Source: Macromonas nakdongensis (GTDB lineage: Bacteria > Pseudomonadota > Gammaproteobacteria > Burkholderiales > Burkholderiaceae_C). From it: a stretch of 61,994 nucleotides of DNA. The position numbers and the translations under genes are program-made. The stretch spans positions 1 through 61,994 of the forward strand of contig NZ_NWMV01000042.1 of assembly GCF_002837145.1 (NCBI RefSeq). The letters run 5' to 3'. Under the pieces are notes generated by a model that saw only the letters and a program-made list of their open reading frames with translations, did not search any database and was not told the origin of the DNA. Below, piece by piece: positions 41,942 through 50,756 of this stretch. The stretch's first letter is position 1. Each line of letters starts with the position of its first letter.

Positions 41942-41978
41942 GCCTGCACTTTCATAATCCGACAGACTGGACTCAAGC

Positions 41979-43139
41979 ATGTTGACCTGGGACGACCACA
42001 GCACCCCCGCACTGCAACCCGTGCGCACCACCCCCGCCGCTCCGCAAACGCCGGCGACGGTTTCGGCACCCTCCTACACCGCCACACCGGCCACGGCCAG
42101 CAGCACCGCGGTGGCCGCCGGCCAGCGCATCAACGCCGCCGACAAGCGCATCATCAACGGCCAGACCGACGTCAACCAACTGGTGCCGTTCAAGTACAAG
42201 TGGGCCTGGGAAAAATACCTGGCCACCTGCGCCAACCACTGGATGCCGCAGGAAGTGAACATGTCGCGCGACATCGCGACCTGGAAAGACCCCAACGGCC
42301 TGACCGAGGACGAGCGCCGCATCGTCAAGCGCAACCTCGGCTTCTTCGTGACCGCCGACTCGCTGGCCGCCAACAACATCGTGCTGGGCACCTACCGCCA
42401 CATCACCGCACCCGAATGCCGCCAGTTCCTGCTGCGCCAGGCCTTTGAAGAGGCCATCCACACCCACGCCTACCAGTACATCGTGGAGTCGCTGGGGCTG
42501 GACGAATCCGAGATCTTCAACGCCTACCACGAGGTGCAGTCCATCCGCGACAAGGACGAGTTCCTGATCCCGTTCATCGACGCGATCATGGACCCCAACT
42601 TCCACACCGGCACGCCCGAGACCGACCAGACCCTGCTCAAGTCGCTGATCGTCTTTGCCTGCCTGATGGAAGGCCTGTTCTTCTACGTCGGCTTCACGCA
42701 GATCCTGGCCTTGGGCCGCCAAAACAAGATGACCGGCGCCGCCGAGCAGTACCAGTACATCCTGCGCGACGAGTCGATGCACTGCAACTTCGGCATCGAC
42801 CTGATCAACCAGTTGAAGCTTGAGAACCCGCACCTGTGGACGGCCGAGTTCAAGGCCGAGATCAAGGCGCTGTTCCTCAAGGCCGTGGACCTGGAATACG
42901 CCTACGCCGAAGACACCATGCCGCGTGGCGTGCTGGGCCTGAACGCCAACATGTTCAAGGGCTACCTGCGCTACATTGCCAACCGCCGCGCGACGCAAAT
43001 TGGCCTGGAGCCGCTGTTCCCGAACGAAGAAAACCCCTTCCCCTGGATGAGCGAGATGATCGACCTCAAGAAGGAGCGCAATTTCTTCGAAACCCGTGTG
43101 ATCGAGTACCAGTCGGGGGGCGCGCTGTCCTGGGACTGA
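41979..43139 (+). CDS. nrdB: Ribonucleoside-diphosphate reductase beta subunit (class Ia)
   Basis: Small subunit (386 residues) that holds the diiron-tyrosyl radical. Iron ligands and the radical Tyr are visible in [18 protein letters not shown] (Glu, His and Tyr spaced as Glu115, His118 and Tyr122 of E. coli) and in [15 protein letters not shown]. An N-terminal extension of about 45 residues, rich in Pro/Ala/Thr, precedes the conserved part. It is transcribed with nrdA, 131 bp downstream of it, from the NrdR-controlled promoter. No clear terminator follows in the 204-bp gap to the histone-like gene. Confidence 0.97.
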   Translation: MLTWDDHSTPALQPVRTTPAAPQTPATVSAPSYTATPATASSTAVAAGQRINAADKRIINGQTDVNQLVPFKYKWAWEKYLATCANHWMPQEVNMSRDIATWKDPNGLTEDERRIVKRNLGFFVTADSLAANNIVLGTYRHITAPECRQFLLRQAFEEAIHTHAYQYIVESLGLDESEIFNAYHEVQSIRDKDEFLIPFIDAIMDPNFHTGTPETDQTLLKSLIVFACLMEGLFFYVGFTQILALGRQNKMTGAAEQYQYILRDESMHCNFGIDLINQLKLENPHLWTAEFKAEIKALFLKAVDLEYAYAEDTMPRGVLGLNANMFKGYLRYIANRRATQIGLEPLFPNEENPFPWMSEMIDLKKERNFFETRVIEYQSGGALSWD

Positions 43140-43343
43140 TCCCAGCCCACGGCAACGATCCATGCGGCCTTTTTTTGCAAACTCCGCCACGGCGGCCCGG
43201 TGGGCCGAGCGCGGGTTTGGTGTCCCCATTCAACGCCCTGGGTTCATCGGCGAGATGCATCCGCCCGAACCCATGGCGCTGAATCGCTTGCCCTGCAGTG
43301 TTTGCGGTCAAGCGCTCTTTGCAACTTGATCAAGGAGAACAAC

Positions 43344-43967
43344 ATGGCAACTGCGAAAAAGGCCGCTCCGGCCAAGAAAGCGGCGGCGCCGGCGAAGAAA
43401 GCCGCGGCCCCCGCCAAGCAAGCGGCTCCGACGGCAGCTGCCGCGGCGCCCGCGAAGAAGGCCCCTGTGGCCAAGAAAGCGGCGGCCGCTCCGGCCAAAG
43501 CCGCCGCACCAAAGGCGGCCGCGCCCGCCAAGAAGGCCGCACCAGCGAAGAAAGCCGCTGCTGCGGCCCCCGAGGCCGCCGCCCCGGCCAAGAAGGCGCC
43601 CGCTGCCAAGAAAGCCGCCGCGGCTCCGGCCAAGGCCGCCGCCCCGAAAGCGGCTGCACCCGCCAAGAAGGCGGCGCCGGCGAAGAAGGCCGCAGCCGCC
43701 CCCAAGGCCGCCGCCCCGGCCAAGAAGGCACCTGCCGCCAAGAAAGCCGCCGTGGCTCCGGCCAAGGCCGCCGCCCCGAAAGCGGCTGCACCCGCCAAGA
43801 AAGCAGCGCCGGCGAAGAAGGCCGCTCCCGCCAAAGCCCCCGCAGCCAAGGCAGCACCGGCGAAAAAAGCCCCGGCCAAAAAGGCCGCAGCCGCAGCACC
43901 GGCTCCGTCCGCGCAGACCAAGCTCACGCCCCAGGCGGCCTGGCCCTTCCCGACCAAGAAGCCTTAA
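43344..43967 (+). CDS. Histone H1-like DNA-binding protein (Ala/Lys/Pro repeats)
   Basis: A 207-residue protein of almost only Ala, Lys and Pro, with many copies of the AAPAKKA motif, ending LTPQAAWPFPTKKP. It resembles bacterial H1/AlgP-type proteins, which bind DNA through the basic tails; in beta- and gammaproteobacteria they are linked to nucleoid compaction and gene control. The ATG at 43344 is well placed after AAGGAG. The GC-rich repeats make the gene prone to copy-number change and to long false frames in the other phases. A terminator follows. Confidence 0.9.
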   Translation: MATAKKAAPAKKAAAPAKKAAAPAKQAAPTAAAAAPAKKAPVAKKAAAAPAKAAAPKAAAPAKKAAPAKKAAAAAPEAAAPAKKAPAAKKAAAAPAKAAAPKAAAPAKKAAPAKKAAAAPKAAAPAKKAPAAKKAAVAPAKAAAPKAAAPAKKAAPAKKAAPAKAPAAKAAPAKKAPAKKAAAAAPAPSAQTKLTPQAAWPFPTKKP

Positions 43968-43985
43968 CACGGCCCCCGTCCACCG

Positions 43986-44023
43986 CAGCCCGCAGCCGCT
44001 CTCGGCTGGCGGGCTGTTTTTTT
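43986..44023 (+). terminator. Rho-independent terminator after the H1-like gene
   Basis: Stem CAGCCCGC (43986-43993) / GCGGGCTG (44009-44016), with inner AGCC/GGCT pairs, then seven T residues. It sits between the H1-like gene and the convergent kinase gene, 19 bp after the H1-like stop. Confidence 0.85.
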
Positions 44024-44032
44024 ACCCGGGGT

Positions 44033-44938
44033 TCAGGCAGTCGCCAGAGCCGTGGCGTCGAAACGGTAATTCTGACCGCCGCGCGAGGCGATCTTCTCGG
44101 CGCCCATGCGGTTGCCCAAGGCGGCACACCGTGCCAGCGGCCAGCCCTGCGACAGGCCATAGAGCAGGGCAGCCCGGAAGGCATCACCGCAACCGGTGGG
44201 GTCCACCACCTCGGCCGCCGGCACACCCGGCACGTGGGTGCGCTCACCGTCCTGCCACAGCTCACAGCCCTGGTCGGCCAGGGTGATGACCAGCCCGCGC
44301 AAGCGTTGCGACAGGGCCGCGTGATCCAGACCCGTGCGGTCGCTGAGCATGCGCGCTTCGTAATCGTTCAAGGCCGCCCAATCGGCCAGCTCGACGAAGC
44401 GCAACAACTCTTCGCCATTGAACATGGGCAGGCCTTGGCCCGGGTCGAACACAAAGGGAATGCCCGCGGCGTGGAACTGCTCGGCGTGCTGCAGCATGGC
44501 GTCGCGCCCATCGGGCGAAATGATGCCAATCACCGCGCCCGTGTCGGCCCCGATGGGGTTGCGGTGGGCCAGCGACATGGCCCCGGGGTGGAAGGCGGTG
44601 ATCTGGTTGTTGTCGCGGTCGGTCATGATCATGGCCTGGGCGGTGTACTGCTCCGCCGCCAGCTGGACGTGGCGAGTGTCGACCCCCAGGCTGTCCAAGC
44701 GGCTCAGGTAGTCCTGCCCGTCGCTGCCCAGGGTGGCCACGGGACGGGCCTGGGCCCCGAGCTGGCGCAGCCCATAGGCAATGTTGCCGGCGCAGCCGCC
44801 GTACTCGCGCCGCAAACCCGGCACCAGGAAGGAGACGTTGAGGATGTGCAGCTGGTCGGGCAGGATCTGTTCGGCAAAGCGCCCCTCAAAGGTCATGATG
44901 GTGTCGAAGGCCAGGGAGCCGCAAATCAGGATGGACAT
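44033..44938 (-). CDS. PfkB-family carbohydrate/nucleoside kinase
   Basis: A 301-residue ribokinase-fold kinase. Motifs: ICGSLAFDTIM at the start, the glycine-rich GGCAGNIAYGLRQLGA (PfkB signature 1 region), and the catalytic signature VDPTGCGDAFRAALLYGL (PfkB signature 2, Asp as base). The sequence style is close to bacterial adenosine/sugar kinases such as AdoK-like proteins; the substrate is not certain. The ATG at 44938 is chosen because MSILICGSL is the natural start. It is the last gene of the accB-accC-prmA-DUF3426 run on the minus strand. Confidence 0.9.
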   Translation of the reverse strand: MSILICGSLAFDTIMTFEGRFAEQILPDQLHILNVSFLVPGLRREYGGCAGNIAYGLRQLGAQARPVATLGSDGQDYLSRLDSLGVDTRHVQLAAEQYTAQAMIMTDRDNNQITAFHPGAMSLAHRNPIGADTGAVIGIISPDGRDAMLQHAEQFHAAGIPFVFDPGQGLPMFNGEELLRFVELADWAALNDYEARMLSDRTGLDHAALSQRLRGLVITLADQGCELWQDGERTHVPGVPAAEVVDPTGCGDAFRAALLYGLSQGWPLARCAALGNRMGAEKIASRGGQNYRFDATALATA

Positions 44939-44977
44939 GCCGAAACGCTTTCTCGGGCCGCAGCCCGTGGACAAAAT

Positions 44978-46015
44978 TCAGGGGTAGAACAGGATGGCAC
45001 GGTAGCCGGTCATGACCTGGGCCTCGGGGCTGGCCAGTTCCAGTTCGAACTGCACCGGCCATTCGGCCCCCGGCGCCAGGGTGGCCCGGGGTTCTGGCCA
45101 TTCCTGCGGGGGCAGCACGCGGCGCACCAGCACCTGGTCGTGGATGTCGGTGAGGGTCAACTCCAACGCGGGCGTGGCGACTTCCAGCGCGGAGGCGTTG
45201 CGCACCACGACGTTGAAAGTGTAGCGGCCCGGCGCTCGCCGCAGCAGCACGGAGCTGTCGATGACGACGTCCTCCAGCTGGCGCGGCGGGGCCACAGCGC
45301 ACTCCAGCGGCGCGCAGATTTTTTCCAGGGCCGGCTGGGCATCGGGGACGCGGGCGGCCAGGCTGTCGCGCCAATGCAGGCTAGCCTGCAACGCCAGCAA
45401 ACCGAGCAGCACCAGCACCACTGCGACCAAGCCCACGCGGACCCAGGGCCGGCGCCAGAATGCACGGCGCTCGGCCTGACGCACGAAACTGGGCTGGTAG
45501 GGATCCGGCTCGGCAGCGAACGCCGGGGGATGGGCGGGCTCATGCCGGTCGGAGGGCTCGGAACGCGGAGCCTGTGCGGGGGCGACAGCGGGTTCGCCCG
45601 GCGCAGCAGAAGACCAGAGGGGCTCGGTCGGCGTTCCGCTCAGGGGCTCGGGCGCAGGACCGACGGGCTCTGCCCGATCAGACGCGGTCGGCCACGCGAG
45701 ATCGGGGGCGACCACTGCGGTGCCCACCCCATTTTCGGTCAGGCCGACGGCCGGTTGTTCGGGCGCGGAGGCGGGGGTTTCCGAAACAGGATCAGGCACG
45801 GACACTGGCGCAGGCGGCACCGGGTCGGTCTGGGGCGCCGCTTGGGCGGGCAAGTCGATGGGCTCAAGGCCGGGCCACCAGGGCTGCAGGTCGAGGGTGG
45901 CGTCGAACACCTGCTGGCAGTGGCCGCAGCGCACCCAGCCTTCGGAAATCTTGAGCTGGTCGCTCACCACCTTGAATGCGGTGGCGCACGCCGGACAACG
46001 GGTGATAAAGCTCAT
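44978..46015 (-). CDS. Zinc-ribbon and DUF3426 membrane protein
   Basis: A 345-residue protein with an MJ0042-type zinc ribbon at the N-terminus (TRCPACATAFKV and VRCGHCQQVFDA, four cysteines). A long Pro/Ala/Glu-rich linker, one membrane helix (VGLVAVVLVLLGLLALQASL) and a C-terminal DUF3426 beta-rich domain follow. Such proteins are regularly found next to prmA in betaproteobacteria, but their function is unknown. It lies about 75 bp after prmA and 40 bp before the kinase gene, so it is probably in their operon. Confidence 0.88.
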   Translation of the reverse strand: MSFITRCPACATAFKVVSDQLKISEGWVRCGHCQQVFDATLDLQPWWPGLEPIDLPAQAAPQTDPVPPAPVSVPDPVSETPASAPEQPAVGLTENGVGTAVVAPDLAWPTASDRAEPVGPAPEPLSGTPTEPLWSSAAPGEPAVAPAQAPRSEPSDRHEPAHPPAFAAEPDPYQPSFVRQAERRAFWRRPWVRVGLVAVVLVLLGLLALQASLHWRDSLAARVPDAQPALEKICAPLECAVAPPRQLEDVVIDSSVLLRRAPGRYTFNVVVRNASALEVATPALELTLTDIHDQVLVRRVLPPQEWPEPRATLAPGAEWPVQFELELASPEAQVMTGYRAILFYP

Positions 46016-46090
46016 GCCTGGATTATTGCAGGCCCACCACGGCAGCTGGGAAGCGCCCAGACCTGCCGCGGGAGCCTGGCACGGGCGCGG

Positions 46091-46978
46091 TCAGGCCGGG
46101 CGACCGGCGGTCATCAGGATCCAACCGTCTTCGCAGTCGGCCACCTCCAGCGCCAGCCAGGGGGCGTAGGCCGCCTTCAGTTCGTCGGCCTGGCGCTCCA
46201 GGATGCCGGCCAGCACCAGGCTCCCGCCCGCGGCCACATGGCCGCACAGCAGGGGGGCCAGCACTTTCAAGGGCGTGGCCAGGATGTTGGCCAGCACCAC
46301 GTCGAACGCCCCCTGCGCGAGCTCCGGCAAGCCGGCCTGCAGAGCGACGTGGTTGTTGGCGGCGTTGATCCGGGTCGACTCCACGGCCGCCGGGTCGATG
46401 TCGACCGCGATCAGCTCGGTGGCACCGAACTTGGCGGCACCGATGGCCAGGATGCCCGAGCCGCACCCGTAGTCCAGCACCCGCCGACCGGCGAGCGAGC
46501 GCTGTGCGACCCAGCGCAGGCACATGCGGGTGGTGGGGTGCGTGCCGGTGCCAAACGCCAGCCCCGGGTCCAGCCGGATCACGGTCTGGGCCGCGGCCGG
46601 CGGCTCGTGCCAACTGGGCACGATCCAGAAGCTCGGGGTGATGTCCACGGGCGAGAACTGGGACTGCGTCAGACGCACCCAGTCTTCGTCGGCCACCGGG
46701 CGCACGCCCACGGTCTCGCAGCCCTCGAAAAAGACTTGCAGCGCCAAGAGATCGGCGGCTTCCTGCGCCGCAGACTGCGCCGGAAACAGGGCGACGACGC
46801 GCGAACGCTGCCAGCCGGCTTTGGGCGCCGGCATGCCGGGTTCGCCGAACAGGGCCCGCTCGGCCGGGGTCTGGGCATCGGCGTCTTCCACCGACACACT
46901 CAGGGCATCCAGGGCCTCGAGCGCATCGCTCAGGTCCTCGATGCGCTCTTCTGGCGCCAGCAGCACCAGCTCGAACAT
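46091..46978 (-). CDS. prmA: Ribosomal protein L11 methyltransferase PrmA
   Basis: A 295-residue SAM-dependent enzyme that trimethylates Lys residues of ribosomal protein L11. The N-terminal domain starts MFELVLLAPEER. The methyltransferase core has LDPGLAFGTGTHPTTRMCL (substrate and SAM loop), VLDYGCGSGILAIGA, then DVVLANILATPL. The ATG at 46978 fits PrmA length; a frame extension upstream would add 21 unrelated residues. It follows accC by 31 bp on the minus strand. Confidence 0.95.
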   Translation of the reverse strand: MFELVLLAPEERIEDLSDALEALDALSVSVEDADAQTPAERALFGEPGMPAPKAGWQRSRVVALFPAQSAAQEAADLLALQVFFEGCETVGVRPVADEDWVRLTQSQFSPVDITPSFWIVPSWHEPPAAAQTVIRLDPGLAFGTGTHPTTRMCLRWVAQRSLAGRRVLDYGCGSGILAIGAAKFGATELIAVDIDPAAVESTRINAANNHVALQAGLPELAQGAFDVVLANILATPLKVLAPLLCGHVAAGGSLVLAGILERQADELKAAYAPWLALEVADCEDGWILMTAGRPA

Positions 46979-47009
46979 GCGGGCGCCGGCGCTGCCGGTT
47001 GCAACGGTG

Positions 47010-48359
47010 TCAGCGCTCACGTTGGGCCAGCCAGGATTCAAGGTAATGGATGTTGGTGCCGCCGGCCTCGAAGTTGGCGTCCACCATCAGCTCGCGGTGC
47101 AGCGGCACGTTGGTCTTGATGCCTTCGACCGCCACCTCCGACAAGGCCGTGCGCATGCGCGCCAGGGCCTGCTCACGGGTGTCCCCGTGGACGATGAGCT
47201 TGCCGATCATCGAATCGTAGTTCGGCGGCACCATGTAGTTGGCGTAGACGTGCGAGTCGACCCGCACGCCCGGCCCGCCCGGCATGTGCCAGGTGGTGAC
47301 CCGGCCCGGCGAGGGGGTGAACTTGTACGCGTCTTCGGCGTTGATGCGGCATTCGATGGCGTGGCCGCGCACCTGGATCTGGCGCTGGGTGAAGGGCAGT
47401 TTCTCGCCAGCGGCCACCGCGATCTGGGTGCGCACGATGTCGATGCCGGTGATGGCCTCGGTCACCGGGTGCTCCACCTGCACGCGGGTGTTCATCTCGA
47501 TGAAGTAAAACTCGCCGTTCTCGTACAGGAACTCGAAGGTGCCGGCGCCACGGTAGCCGATCTTCTTGCAGGCGGCGGCACAGCGTTCGCCGATCTTCTC
47601 GATCAGGCGGCGCGGGATGCCCGGCGCCGGCGCCTCTTCGATGACCTTCTGGTGGCGGCGCTGCATGGAGCAGTCGCGCTCGAACAGGTAGACGGCGTTG
47701 CGGTGCTGGTCGGCCAGCACCTGGATTTCGATGTGCCGGGGGTTCTGGAGAAACTTCTCCATGTACACCTCGGGGTTGCCGAAGGCCGCACCGGCTTCGG
47801 CCTTGGTGGTCTGCACCGCGTGCAGCAGCGCCGCCTCGGTGTGCACCACGCGCATGCCGCGGCCACCACCGCCGCCCGCGGCCTTGATGATGACCGGGTA
47901 GCCCACCGCCTTGGCGGTGCGCTTGATGACGACCGGGTCGTCGGGAAGCGCGCCCTCGGAGCCGGGCACGCAGGGCACGCCGGCGCGGATCATGGCCTGC
48001 TTGGCCGAGACCTTGTCGCCCATGATGCGAATGGACTCGGGCGTGGGGCCGATGAAGACGAAGCCGCTCTTTTCCACGCGCTCGGCGAAGTCGGCGTTTT
48101 CGCTCAGGAAGCCATAACCGGGGTGGATGGCTTCGGCGTCCGTCACCTCGGCCGCCGAGATGATGGCCGGCATGCTGAGGTAGCTTTGGCCGGACGGGGC
48201 CGGGCCGATGCAGACGGCCTCGTCGGCGAGCTTGACGTATTTGGCGTCGCGGTCGGCCTCGGAGTAGACCATCACCGCCTGGATGCCCATTTCGCGGCAG
48301 GCGCGCTGCACCCGCAGGGCGATCTCGCCGCGGTTGGCGATCAGGATTTTCTTGAACAT
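47010..48359 (-). CDS. accC: Acetyl-CoA carboxylase biotin carboxylase subunit
   Basis: A 449-residue ATP-grasp enzyme that carboxylates the biotin of AccB in fatty acid synthesis. It shows [33 protein letters not shown], the ATP-binding glycine loop [14 protein letters not shown], the carboxylation centre [19 protein letters not shown] with the Glu ligands, and the C-terminal [17 protein letters not shown] section. The ATG at 48359 is the clear start. It is 14 bp after accB and shares its transcript. Confidence 0.97.
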   Translation of the reverse strand: MFKKILIANRGEIALRVQRACREMGIQAVMVYSEADRDAKYVKLADEAVCIGPAPSGQSYLSMPAIISAAEVTDAEAIHPGYGFLSENADFAERVEKSGFVFIGPTPESIRIMGDKVSAKQAMIRAGVPCVPGSEGALPDDPVVIKRTAKAVGYPVIIKAAGGGGGRGMRVVHTEAALLHAVQTTKAEAGAAFGNPEVYMEKFLQNPRHIEIQVLADQHRNAVYLFERDCSMQRRHQKVIEEAPAPGIPRRLIEKIGERCAAACKKIGYRGAGTFEFLYENGEFYFIEMNTRVQVEHPVTEAITGIDIVRTQIAVAAGEKLPFTQRQIQVRGHAIECRINAEDAYKFTPSPGRVTTWHMPGGPGVRVDSHVYANYMVPPNYDSMIGKLIVHGDTREQALARMRTALSEVAVEGIKTNVPLHRELMVDANFEAGGTNIHYLESWLAQRER

Positions 48360-48373
48360 GAGCGGAGCGCCCC

Positions 48374-48835
48374 TTATTCGATGACGAACAGCGGCTGACC
48401 GTATTCGACGGCCTGGCCGTTTTCGACCAGAATCTGGGTCACGGTGCCGGATTTGTCGGCCTCGATTTCGTTGAGGATCTTCATGGCTTCCACGATGCAA
48501 ATCGCTTCGCCTTCCTTGATGGTCTGGCCCACCTCGGCAAAAGGCTTGGCGCCCGGGCTGGAGGCGCGGTAGAAAGTGCCGACCATGGGCGACTTGACGA
48601 CATGGCCCGTCGGCGCAGCCGGGGCCGCGGCCACGGGGGCCGCCACGGCCTCCAGCGGGGCGGCGACCACGGGGGCGGCCACGGTCATGGCCGGCGCTGC
48701 GGCCACCATGGCCACGGGCGCAGCCGGGGCGGTTTTGACGATGCGGACCTTTCCTTCGGCTTCGGTGATCTCGAGTTCGGATACATTCGACTCGGAAACG
48801 AGGTCGATCAGGGTCTTGAGCTTGCGCAAATCCAT
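48374..48835 (-). CDS. accB: Biotin carboxyl carrier protein of acetyl-CoA carboxylase
   Basis: A 153-residue carrier protein. The N-terminal [13 protein letters not shown] segment precedes an Ala/Pro/Val-rich linker (about 38-75), then the biotinyl domain with [16 protein letters not shown] and the biotinylation site [11 protein letters not shown] (Lys about 119). It carries the carboxyl group from AccC to the carboxyltransferase. GGAG before the ATG is the ribosome-binding site. It is the first gene of the minus-strand unit accB-accC-prmA and diverges from pilB across 151 bp. Confidence 0.97.
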   Translation of the reverse strand: MDLRKLKTLIDLVSESNVSELEITEAEGKVRIVKTAPAAPVAMVAAAPAMTVAAPVVAAPLEAVAAPVAAAPAAPTGHVVKSPMVGTFYRASSPGAKPFAEVGQTIKEGEAICIVEAMKILNEIEADKSGTVTQILVENGQAVEYGQPLFVIE

Positions 48836-48849
48836 GTTTTCTCCAGAAT

Positions 48850-48866
48850 ATGCATCTAAAATGCAT
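48850..48866 (-). promoter_or_regulatory. Paired ATGCAT repeat upstream of accB
   Basis: Two ATGCAT hexamers separated by five bases (itself a dyad) lie about 15 bp before the accB ATG. The position is suitable for an operator or a leader RNA structure. No known regulator motif is recognised, so the meaning is open. Confidence 0.3.
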
Positions 48867-48986
48867 CAAACTTTCCGCATTCACGCGGATTTGGGACGGA
48901 ATATACACGATGTCGCGGCCGCACGGCGGCGGATTTCTGTGCTAGGAAAACCCCGCGCGGGGCGTTTCAAAGGGGCTTGACGAGCG

Positions 48987-50714
48987 ATGGTCGAAGAAGA
49001 AGGCGTCTCCACCATGGCCCTGCCCGGCTTGGCCCGGGCGCTGGTCGCGGCCGGCACGCTGCCGCAGAAGACGGCCGAAGAACTCTACGCCCAGGCCCAG
49101 GCCAAAAAGGCCAATTTCATCCAGGAAATCATCGGCAGCGGGGCGGTGTCGGCGCGCGACCTGGCCCACACCATGTCGGAGGCCTTTGCCGCCCCCCTGG
49201 TGGACCTGGACGCGGTGGACGTGCAGCGCCTGCCCAAAGGCCTGCTGGACGCCAAAACCTGCCAGCAGTACCGGCTGGTGGTGTTGAGCAAGCGCAGCAA
49301 CCGCCTCACGGTGGCCACGGCCGACCCGTCGGACCACCAGGCCGCCGAAAAAATCAAGTTCGCCACCCAATTGGGGGTGGACTGGGTCATCGCCGAGGTG
49401 GACAAGCTGAGCAAGCTGGTGGAGAGCCTGAGCGCCTCGACCGGCGAGGCAATCGACCACATCGTCGGCGGCGACTTCGAATTCGAAGAGGGCAGCATCG
49501 AAATGGCCTCGGCCGAGCCCACCGACAAGGTGGCGCAGGAGGTCGAAGATGCGCCGATCGTGAAGTTTTTGCAGAAAATGCTGCTCGATGCCTACTCGAT
49601 GAAGGCATCGGACCTGCATTTCGAGCCTTACGAACACCAGTACCGGGTGCGCTTCCGCATCGACGGCGAGTTGCGCGAAATCGCCTCGCCGCCACCGGCC
49701 ATCAAGGAAAAACTGGCTTCGCGCATCAAAGTCATTTCAAAACTCGACATTTCCGAGAAGCGCATCCCGCAAGACGGACGCATGAAGCTCAAGGTCGGGC
49801 CGGACAAGGTGATCGATTTCCGCATCAGCACCCTGCCCACGCTGTTCGGCGAAAAGATCGTGATCCGGATTCTGGACCCAAGCAGCGCGCAGATGGGCAT
49901 TGAAGCACTGGGTTACGAGCCCGACGAGAAGGAAAAGCTGCTGAACGCCATCCACCGCCCCTACGGCATGGTGCTGGTGACCGGTCCGACCGGATCGGGC
50001 AAGACGGTGTCGCTCTACACCTGCCTCAACATCCTGAACCAGCCGGGGGTGAACATTTCCACGGCCGAAGACCCGTCGGAGATCAACCTGCCGGGGGTGA
50101 ACCAGGTCAATGTCAACGAGAAGGCGGGCCTCACCTTCGCCTCGGCGCTGAAGGCCTTTCTGCGGCAGGACCCGGACATCATCATGGTGGGCGAGATCCG
50201 GGACCTGGAAACCGCCGACATCGCCATCAAGGCGGCGCAGACCGGGCACATGGTGTTGTCCACGCTGCACACCAACGACGCGCCTTCGACGCTGACGCGG
50301 ATGCTGAACATGGGCATCGCGCCGTTCAACATCGCCTCCAGCGTGAACCTGATCACGGCGCAGCGCCTGGCCCGGCGCCTGTGCAAGCAGTGCAAGGTGC
50401 CCCTGGACGACGTGCCGGAGGTGGCCCTGCGGGAGGCCGGCTTCAAGGCCGAGGAACTCGACGGCTCCTGGAAACCGTACAAGCCCGTGGGCTGCAACGC
50501 CTGCAACAACGGCTACAAGGGCCGGGTCGGCATCTACCAGGTCATGCCGATCACCGAAGACATGCAGCAAATCATCCTGCGCGGCGGCAGTGCGTTGGAA
50601 ATTGCCAACCAGGCCAAGGCCGAAGGTGTGCGCAGTTTGCGCGAATCCGGGTTGCGAAAGGTTAAACTGGGCATCACATCGCTGGAGGAAGTGCTGGGCT
50701 GCACCAACGAATGA
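48987..50714 (+). CDS. pilB: Type IV pilus assembly ATPase PilB
   Basis: A 575-residue hexameric ATPase that drives pilus extension. The N-terminal GspE/PilB domain (about 1-160) is followed by the ATPase core with Walker A GPTGSGKTVSLYT (about 333), the Asp box TAEDPSEI, Walker B DPDIIMVGEIRDLETADI and the His box TLHTNDAPSTL. A zinc-binding tetracysteine, CKQCK ... CNACNNGYKGRVG, follows. The ATG at 48987 is used; an in-frame ATG at 49014 is an alternative. It is first of the pilB-pilC-xthA unit, 42 bp before pilC. Confidence 0.95.
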   Translation: MVEEEGVSTMALPGLARALVAAGTLPQKTAEELYAQAQAKKANFIQEIIGSGAVSARDLAHTMSEAFAAPLVDLDAVDVQRLPKGLLDAKTCQQYRLVVLSKRSNRLTVATADPSDHQAAEKIKFATQLGVDWVIAEVDKLSKLVESLSASTGEAIDHIVGGDFEFEEGSIEMASAEPTDKVAQEVEDAPIVKFLQKMLLDAYSMKASDLHFEPYEHQYRVRFRIDGELREIASPPPAIKEKLASRIKVISKLDISEKRIPQDGRMKLKVGPDKVIDFRISTLPTLFGEKIVIRILDPSSAQMGIEALGYEPDEKEKLLNAIHRPYGMVLVTGPTGSGKTVSLYTCLNILNQPGVNISTAEDPSEINLPGVNQVNVNEKAGLTFASALKAFLRQDPDIIMVGEIRDLETADIAIKAAQTGHMVLSTLHTNDAPSTLTRMLNMGIAPFNIASSVNLITAQRLARRLCKQCKVPLDDVPEVALREAGFKAEELDGSWKPYKPVGCNACNNGYKGRVGIYQVMPITEDMQQIILRGGSALEIANQAKAEGVRSLRESGLRKVKLGITSLEEVLGCTNE

Positions 50715-50756
50715 CGGGCGCGTACCTCCGCCACACACAGACACCACGGGGAAAAC

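Noticed and set aside
38872-42087. 1071-residue minus-strand open frame over nrdA
   Set aside because: It mirrors nrdA codon structure, lacks any domain, and spans the NrdR-controlled promoter in the wrong sense.
43344-43967. Dense repeats in the H1-like gene considered as a CRISPR or other repeat array
   Set aside because: The repeats encode AAPAKKA in frame with no unique spacers; they are protein repeats.
43298-47119. 1273-residue + strand open frame from the H1-like gene to accC
   Set aside because: It crosses a strong terminator and five well-supported genes in other frames; low-complexity GC-rich sequence keeps it open.
48950-48964. CCCCGCGCGGGG palindrome before pilB considered as a terminator
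   Set aside because: It lies upstream of both divergent genes, not downstream, and has no T-run in the needed direction.
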